Source of the DNA: Aquificales bacterium
GTDB lineage: Bacteria; Aquificota; Aquificia; Aquificales; Aquificaceae
Assembly: GCA_015491275.1 (NCBI GenBank)
Contig: WFWF01000002.1
Span: 1-9,904, forward strand
Reading direction: 5' to 3'
DNA: 9,904 nucleotides
This document shows positions 6,547 through 9,904 of the stretch, in pieces. A program made the translations under genes and the position numbers. The notes under the pieces are model-generated. The model was not told the origin of the DNA. It did no database searches and saw only the letters and a program-made list of their open reading frames with translations. Every line of letters starts with the position of its first letter. Within the stretch, counting starts at the first letter, position 1.

Positions 6547-9173
6547 AGGATCCTTCTTATAAAGGGTACTAAAATAAGGATACAAAGAATAAATATAGGT
6601 ACATTTGTATGAAAGCAACCCGATTTTGACGCTGTTTTTTTCGCCTTTGAAACCCCTATCTTTATCTCTTTTGAAACGGAAGAACCCTTGGGATCCGTAA
6701 CCGTAAATTTCACCGTGAAGCCCCCTTCAGATTTATATGTATGCCTTATAACAGTATTCTTATCACAATTGTCCACCGTATAAATCTTTTTACCGTCACC
6801 CGGGTCAAGCACGCAATTAAGCTTATCACCGTCCTTATCACTGACCTTCCAGTTGAAGGTAACTTCAAGAGGCAGTGTACCCTTAAGAGGATCCGCGGAG
6901 AAGGAATCTATACTGGGAGGATAGTTGGAAGGTTCTACGGTTATGTAAATCTCCTTTGCTACTTCCTTTTTCAAGCTGTTAATGGCAACACATACAGCCT
7001 TATATTTACCCTCTTCCCAGTATATAAAGAAAACATTTTTAGACGACCCTTCATAATCAAATTTTCCGTCACCGTCAAGATCAAATTTGTAACCCACAAT
7101 ACTGCCGTCCCTGTCACTCGCCTCACAGGTAAAGTTCACCTTCAACGGCGCCCTACCTTTTTGTCTGTCCGCGGAGAAGGAAATTATTTGAGGATCCGAA
7201 TTGGCGGAAAGAGAAGTATCCAAAAGGGAAATAAAACCATCCTTAGAAACGGGATGATCATCCATAAAGGATCCTACAGTAACCGGAAAGTCGGAAGACC
7301 AAGTAAAACCTGCCACATACACACCCCTATTGGGATCAATAAGGATAGAATTTATACCGTCGTTATACTCACCTCCGAGATATGTGGAAGCAACAACACT
7401 TTGCAGATCAGCAGTCAGCTTAACTATACAACCGTCAAAGTTACCACCTGCTCGGGACATAAATGCACCGGAACTAACAGGAAAGTCCGGGGAACTTGTG
7501 TTACACCCTATATATATATAGCCATTTTGATCCATTTTCATATCCCTTGCTATATCAAAACCGCTACCTCCAACAAATGTTGAAATCAAAAGATCAGAGA
7601 GATCCGCGGGTAGTTTGGCAACAAATATATCACCGCCTCCCTTGTTAGTATTTTGAACAACACCTTGGGTGATGGGAAAATTCGCAGAAAATGTTACACC
7701 CGCCACATATACATTTCCGTTCTGATCCAAAAGCATCATGAAGGCAAGATCATCCATTAATCCCCCCAAATAGGTTGATGATAAAAGGTTAAGGTTCTGA
7801 TCAAACTTGGATATAAAAGCTTCACTTCCAGAGTTATAAGCGGGATCATAAGCACTTGCGGTGGTGGGGAAGAACTGTGAAGTGGTAAATCCCGTTATAT
7901 ACACATTATTTCCGCCATCTACCACCACATGTGTTGCCACATCCCTGCCATCCGCCCCGAAAGGTATTGAAGATAAAAGGCTGAAGTTTGAATCAATTTT
8001 CAATATGAAGATATCATAATCACCCTTTATGGAATAGCCAGGAGGGAAGCCGGAAAAATCCCCCGATCTTGTAGCACCAGTTATATAAATATTTCCCGCG
8101 GAATCAAAGGTGAAACCGAATGCCATATCATCATCAGAACCGCCGAACAAGGTTGAAGCCACAAGGGTTTGAAGATCGGGAGTTAACTTCACAATGAACA
8201 CATCATCAAATCCCCTGTATGTTGCAGAAGTAGTAACGGGGAAATCGGATGACCTTGTTCTTCCGAGAATGTAGATATTCCCGATACTGTCAATCTCCAT
8301 AGCTACGGGATAATCAACTCCGCTTCCTCCGAAAAATGTTGATACTTCAAGGGTTGAAAGATCGGGAGAAAGTTTTGATATAAAAATATCATCTGGTAAA
8401 TCCTTGTAAACACCCGGTGTAACGGGAAAGTTTGAGGAAACGGTTGTTCCAAGCACATAAATATTACCGTTTTGATCCATCTTTAATGAAATAATCTCAT
8501 CCCTGTCAGCACCGCCCAAAAAGGTTGATGCAATAAGGGGATCAATAATAAGAGGTTTTGAAGGGTCATACTTTCCTTCCACCTTAAAACCGTAAGTATT
8601 CTTACCCTTTAAATGGTAAGAGACATCAATGTATCTCCTTTCACCACCCATGTACTGGTAGGCAACAGGCTTTGTGAATTTAACAGCACCCACCTCCGTA
8701 TTAACTACCAGTAATCCGGCACCGTCAACCGATAAATTTTTGACACCCTCAAGCTTCACAGATATACTTTCCGGTGAAGAGCCGGGCTTGATATAAAACA
8801 ACTTTTCTACATTTTCAAGAGATACCCTCAGGATCAAATCAATACCCTTAAAAACATCCTCAAACTTTACAAATCTGTAGGATTTGGTGTGAACACCCTT
8901 TGCAGGGTAGTTAACGGAAGAAACTGCTTCATCTCCGTAAATCCTCTTTGCCCTCCCTATTTTCTCAATAAAGACAATAGCCTTGTCACCTGCGGAAAAT
9001 ACATATCCTATACCGCCATCTTTTCTCACAAATACATAACCCGCCTTCAAGGGAGCATAGTAAAGGACTTTACCCGATACTTGACTCTCGTTCTTTATAA
9101 AGGGAACAGATATATAAGCGTGTGCACAAAATGATAAGAATAAAAATCCTATAATAAGGGCAAATACCACCAT
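6543..9173 (-). CDS. Secreted SBBP-repeat beta-propeller protein with two PKD domains
   Basis: This is a predicted exported surface protein of about 876 residues with unknown ligand. It has a hydrophobic signal peptide (1-19, ending CAHA, though without the usual basic N-region), then an N-terminal beta-rich domain (about 24-210) of the kind that precedes SBBP repeats. Seven SBBP blades follow (about 213-655), each opening with an ST-FGG motif and carrying a DFPVT-like motif. Two PKD domains lie at about 660-747 and 753-842; the first has a DLDGDGKFD calcium-loop-like motif at 698-706. The C-terminus is S-G-C (851-853), a hydrophobic stretch (858-872) and two arginines. The start is uncertain: a TTG at 9212 would add 13 residues, but that TTG lies in a TTGACC that may be a -35 box. 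The stop overlaps mnmE. Fold and export are well supported; function is unknown. Confidence 0.85.
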   Translation of the reverse strand: MVVFALIIGFLFLSFCAHAYISVPFIKNESQVSGKVLYYAPLKAGYVFVRKDGGIGYVFSAGDKAIVFIEKIGRAKRIYGDEAVSSVNYPAKGVHTKSYRFVKFEDVFKGIDLILRVSLENVEKLFYIKPGSSPESISVKLEGVKNLSVDGAGLLVVNTEVGAVKFTKPVAYQYMGGERRYIDVSYHLKGKNTYGFKVEGKYDPSKPLIIDPLIASTFLGGADRDEIISLKMDQNGNIYVLGTTVSSNFPVTPGVYKDLPDDIFISKLSPDLSTLEVSTFFGGSGVDYPVAMEIDSIGNIYILGRTRSSDFPVTTSATYRGFDDVFIVKLTPDLQTLVASTLFGGSDDDMAFGFTFDSAGNIYITGATRSGDFSGFPPGYSIKGDYDIFILKIDSNFSLLSSIPFGADGRDVATHVVVDGGNNVYITGFTTSQFFPTTASAYDPAYNSGSEAFISKFDQNLNLLSSTYLGGLMDDLAFMMLLDQNGNVYVAGVTFSANFPITQGVVQNTNKGGGDIFVAKLPADLSDLLISTFVGGSGFDIARDMKMDQNGYIYIGCNTSSPDFPVSSGAFMSRAGGNFDGCIVKLTADLQSVVASTYLGGEYNDGINSILIDPNRGVYVAGFTWSSDFPVTVGSFMDDHPVSKDGFISLLDTSLSANSDPQIISFSADRQKGRAPLKVNFTCEASDRDGSIVGYKFDLDGDGKFDYEGSSKNVFFIYWEEGKYKAVCVAINSLKKEVAKEIYITVEPSNYPPSIDSFSADPLKGTLPLEVTFNWKVSDKDGDKLNCVLDPGDGKKIYTVDNCDKNTVIRHTYKSEGGFTVKFTVTDPKGSSVSKEIKIGVSKAKKTASKSGCFHTNVPIFILCILILVPFIRRIL
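7209..8537 (-). repeat. Seven tandem SBBP blades, about 62-65 codons each
   Basis: The motif that opens each blade (STFLGG, STFFGG, STLFGG, SSIPFGA, STYLGG, STFVGG, STYLGG) begins at residues 216, 278, 340, 402, 466, 531 and 596 of the 876-residue protein. The following G-N-I/V-Y and D/N-F-P-V/I-T elements recur in step. Seven units would close one complete seven-bladed propeller. The repeats are conserved in protein but diverged in DNA, so they are old duplications rather than a recent expansion. Blade 3 (SGDFSGFP) and blade 4 (PFGA, FFPTT) are the most degenerate. Confidence 0.85.
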
Positions 9174-9182
9174 TCCGTGAAT

Positions 9183-9212
9183 AATGTAATTTATCGGATT
9201 ATCTCCGGTCAA
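9183..9212 (-). promoter_or_regulatory. Candidate promoter for the SBBP-mnmE-rho-rpmE-prfA block
   Basis: On the minus strand TTGACC (9212-9207, 5 of 6 to -35) is followed after 18 nt by TACATT (9188-9183, 4 of 6 to -10). Predicted initiation is near 9176, about 3 nt before the ATG at 9173. If real, the message is almost leaderless and the TTG at 9212 is a promoter element rather than a start codon. The -10 match is modest. Confidence 0.3.
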
Positions 9213-9247
9213 GATAAATATTTTTATTAGTTTTAAAATTAAAAATT
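9213..9247. promoter_or_regulatory. Short AT-rich divergent intergenic region
   Basis: These 35 bp separate the upstream limit of the SBBP gene from the HMA gene and are almost entirely A and T. They must contain or abut the plus-strand promoter of the HMA/SagB genes. TAAAAT at 9234-9239 is a possible -10, but no matching -35 is seen and no Shine-Dalgarno precedes the HMA start codons. The site is deduced from gene orientation rather than from a clear motif. Confidence 0.3.
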
Positions 9248-9457
9248 ATGATGAAGAAGGTTATCAAAGTGGACGGTATGACTTGTAGCCATTGTGCTGA
9301 AACGGTAAAAAGAGCCATAAGTAATATTAATGGCGTAACACATGTGGAAGTTGATTTAAGCTCTGGTAAGGTAACGATACATGCTGAGAGGGAAATATCC
9401 TGCGATGAAATTAAAAGGACTGTAGAAGAGTGGGATTACAAGGTTGTTGATTGTTAA
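9248..9457 (+). CDS. Heavy-metal-associated (HMA) domain protein, CopZ-like
   Basis: This 69-residue protein is a single ferredoxin-like HMA domain with the metal site GMTCSHC (C13, C16). Such proteins bind Cu(I) and pass it to P-type ATPases or repressors. The rest of the fold is normal: the helix after the site, NGVTHVEVDLSSGKVTI (28-44) and WDYKVVDC (62-69), where the tyrosine sits in the position typical of copper chaperones. Two extra cysteines, C52 and the C-terminal C69, are less usual. Two ATGs (9248, 9251) are adjacent and either could be used. No copper ATPase or copper regulator lies next to it here. Its last codons overlap the start of the SagB-family gene. The domain is certain; copper rather than mercury or another metal is inferred. 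Confidence 0.92.
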   Translation: MMKKVIKVDGMTCSHCAETVKRAISNINGVTHVEVDLSSGKVTIHAEREISCDEIKRTVEEWDYKVVDC

Positions 9458-9904
9458 TTTACCGAACCCTCATACGAAAGGTTTTATAAGCTTTGAAGAG
9501 GTCCTTTACAGAAGGAGATCGGTAAGAGAGTACAGAAACGAGCCTATAACACTCTATCATCTATCCCAATTACTTTGGTCCGCACAGGGTATAACAAGCG
9601 AGTTCGGATACAGAACTGCTCCTTCAGCAGGTGCCTTGTATCCCTTGGAAATATACTGCTCCGCAGAAAATGTTGAAGGTATTGATGCAGGTATCTATAA
9701 GTATGACCCTTTTAATCACCAGATAGGTTGTATAAAGTTCGGATTTTATAACAAAGAGCTTTATAAGGCATGTCTTTATCAGCCTCAGGTGGCGGATGCA
9801 CCCCTCGTAATAGTAATAACAGCGGTGTTTGAAAGAACAACAAAAAAATACGGAAGCAGGGGAATAAGATATGTATTTAGCGAAGTAGGACATGTATCCC
9901 AAAA
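9447..9904 (+). CDS. SagB/nitroreductase-family FMN oxidoreductase (partial, 3' end beyond window)
   Basis: An uninterrupted frame runs from the TAG at 9423-9425 to the window end and has no early ATG. The likely start is TTG 9447 (or TTG 9444), just after AAGG, overlapping the HMA gene by 11 nt. The 152 visible residues show nitroreductase-fold motifs: LPNP (5-8), YRRRSVREY (21-29, FMN phosphate binding), APSAGALYPLEIY (58-70), a Lys-Tyr pair at 134-135 and RYVFSEVGHVSQ (141-152). The APSAGALYPLE and RY...GHVSQ pattern is that of SagB-type dehydrogenases, some of which oxidise azolines to azoles in modified peptides; many are stand-alone enzymes of unknown substrate. No cyclodehydratase or precursor peptide is visible, so the substrate cannot be assigned. 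The start codon is uncertain. Confidence 0.85.
   Translation, partial: MIVNLPNPHTKGFISFEEVLYRRRSVREYRNEPITLYHLSQLLWSAQGITSEFGYRTAPSAGALYPLEIYCSAENVEGIDAGIYKYDPFNHQIGCIKFGFYNKELYKACLYQPQVADAPLVIVITAVFERTTKKYGSRGIRYVFSEVGHVSQ

Noticed and set aside
6547..6618. Upstream extension of mnmE by 24 codons from an ATG at 6618
   Set aside because: The extra residues match nothing in MnmE, lie within the end of the SBBP gene, and the ATG at 6546 gives the canonical N-terminus with an ATGA overlap.
6632..6645. Run of seven A in the SBBP mRNA as a programmed slippage site
   Set aside because: The zero frame continues through the second PKD end and the C-terminal tail to a sensible stop, and the run does not fit the X_XXY_YYZ frame needed for -1 shifting.
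6741..7583. 280-codon open frame on the plus strand opposite the SBBP/PKD gene
   Set aside because: It lies wholly antisense to a clearly coding gene, has a basic composition with no recognisable domain, and no credible Shine-Dalgarno. It is a frame shadow.
7209..8537. Periodic repeats as a CRISPR array or recent tandem duplication
   Set aside because: The period is about 190 bp, coding, and conserved at protein rather than DNA level. These are beta-propeller blades.
9624..9902. 92-codon open frame on the minus strand near the window end
   Set aside because: It is antisense to the SagB/nitroreductase frame, which has strong family motifs. The minus-strand translation has none.

Overview
The window reads as chromosomal DNA of a thermophilic, moderately AT-rich bacterium. 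Proteins are rich in Lys, Glu and Ile, arginine is mostly AGA/AGG, isoleucine is often ATA, and genes are packed with gaps of 1 to 50 bp. The style and the proteins (a MinC of about 190 residues, a short MinE, the SBBP surface protein) suggest Aquificota or a similar deep-branching thermophile. That placement is inference; no rRNA or other taxonomic marker is present.

Layout. Positions 19-918 (+) encode a cation-diffusion-facilitator metal exporter (CzcD type). Positions 965-2593 (+) hold a complete minC-minD-minE division-site operon with its own candidate promoter just upstream. Positions 2595-9173 (-) hold a tight five-gene block running toward the min genes: a large secreted seven-bladed SBBP beta-propeller/PKD protein, then mnmE (tRNA U34 modification GTPase), rho (termination factor), rpmE (ribosomal protein L31) and prfA (release factor 1). 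Junctions are a 4-bp ATGA overlap, 15 nt, a short gap carrying a strong Shine-Dalgarno, and another ATGA overlap. minE and prfA meet tail to tail with one base between their stop codons. Positions 9248-9904 (+) diverge from the SBBP gene and encode a small heavy-metal-associated (HMA) copper-chaperone-like protein whose 3' end overlaps the start of a SagB/nitroreductase-family flavoenzyme cut off by the window end.

How the parts relate. The min genes position the division site. The rho-rpmE-prfA set joins transcription and translation termination and is a commonly conserved bacterial order; mnmE adds a decoding-fidelity function. The exported SBBP/PKD protein at the head of this housekeeping block is the most unusual feature, and it ends in a Cys / membrane segment / Arg tail resembling C-terminal sorting signals. 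Two metal-handling genes (czcD and the HMA protein) flank the window, but nothing shows they are co-regulated.

Two gene starts were adjusted (mnmE and rpmE), and the SBBP start is ambiguous. I see no tRNA, rRNA, CRISPR array, insertion sequence or phage gene, and no gene-free stretch longer than about 75 bp. I found no convincing wholly new system. The candidates for follow-up are the surface protein in the termination/translation operon and the HMA-SagB pair.
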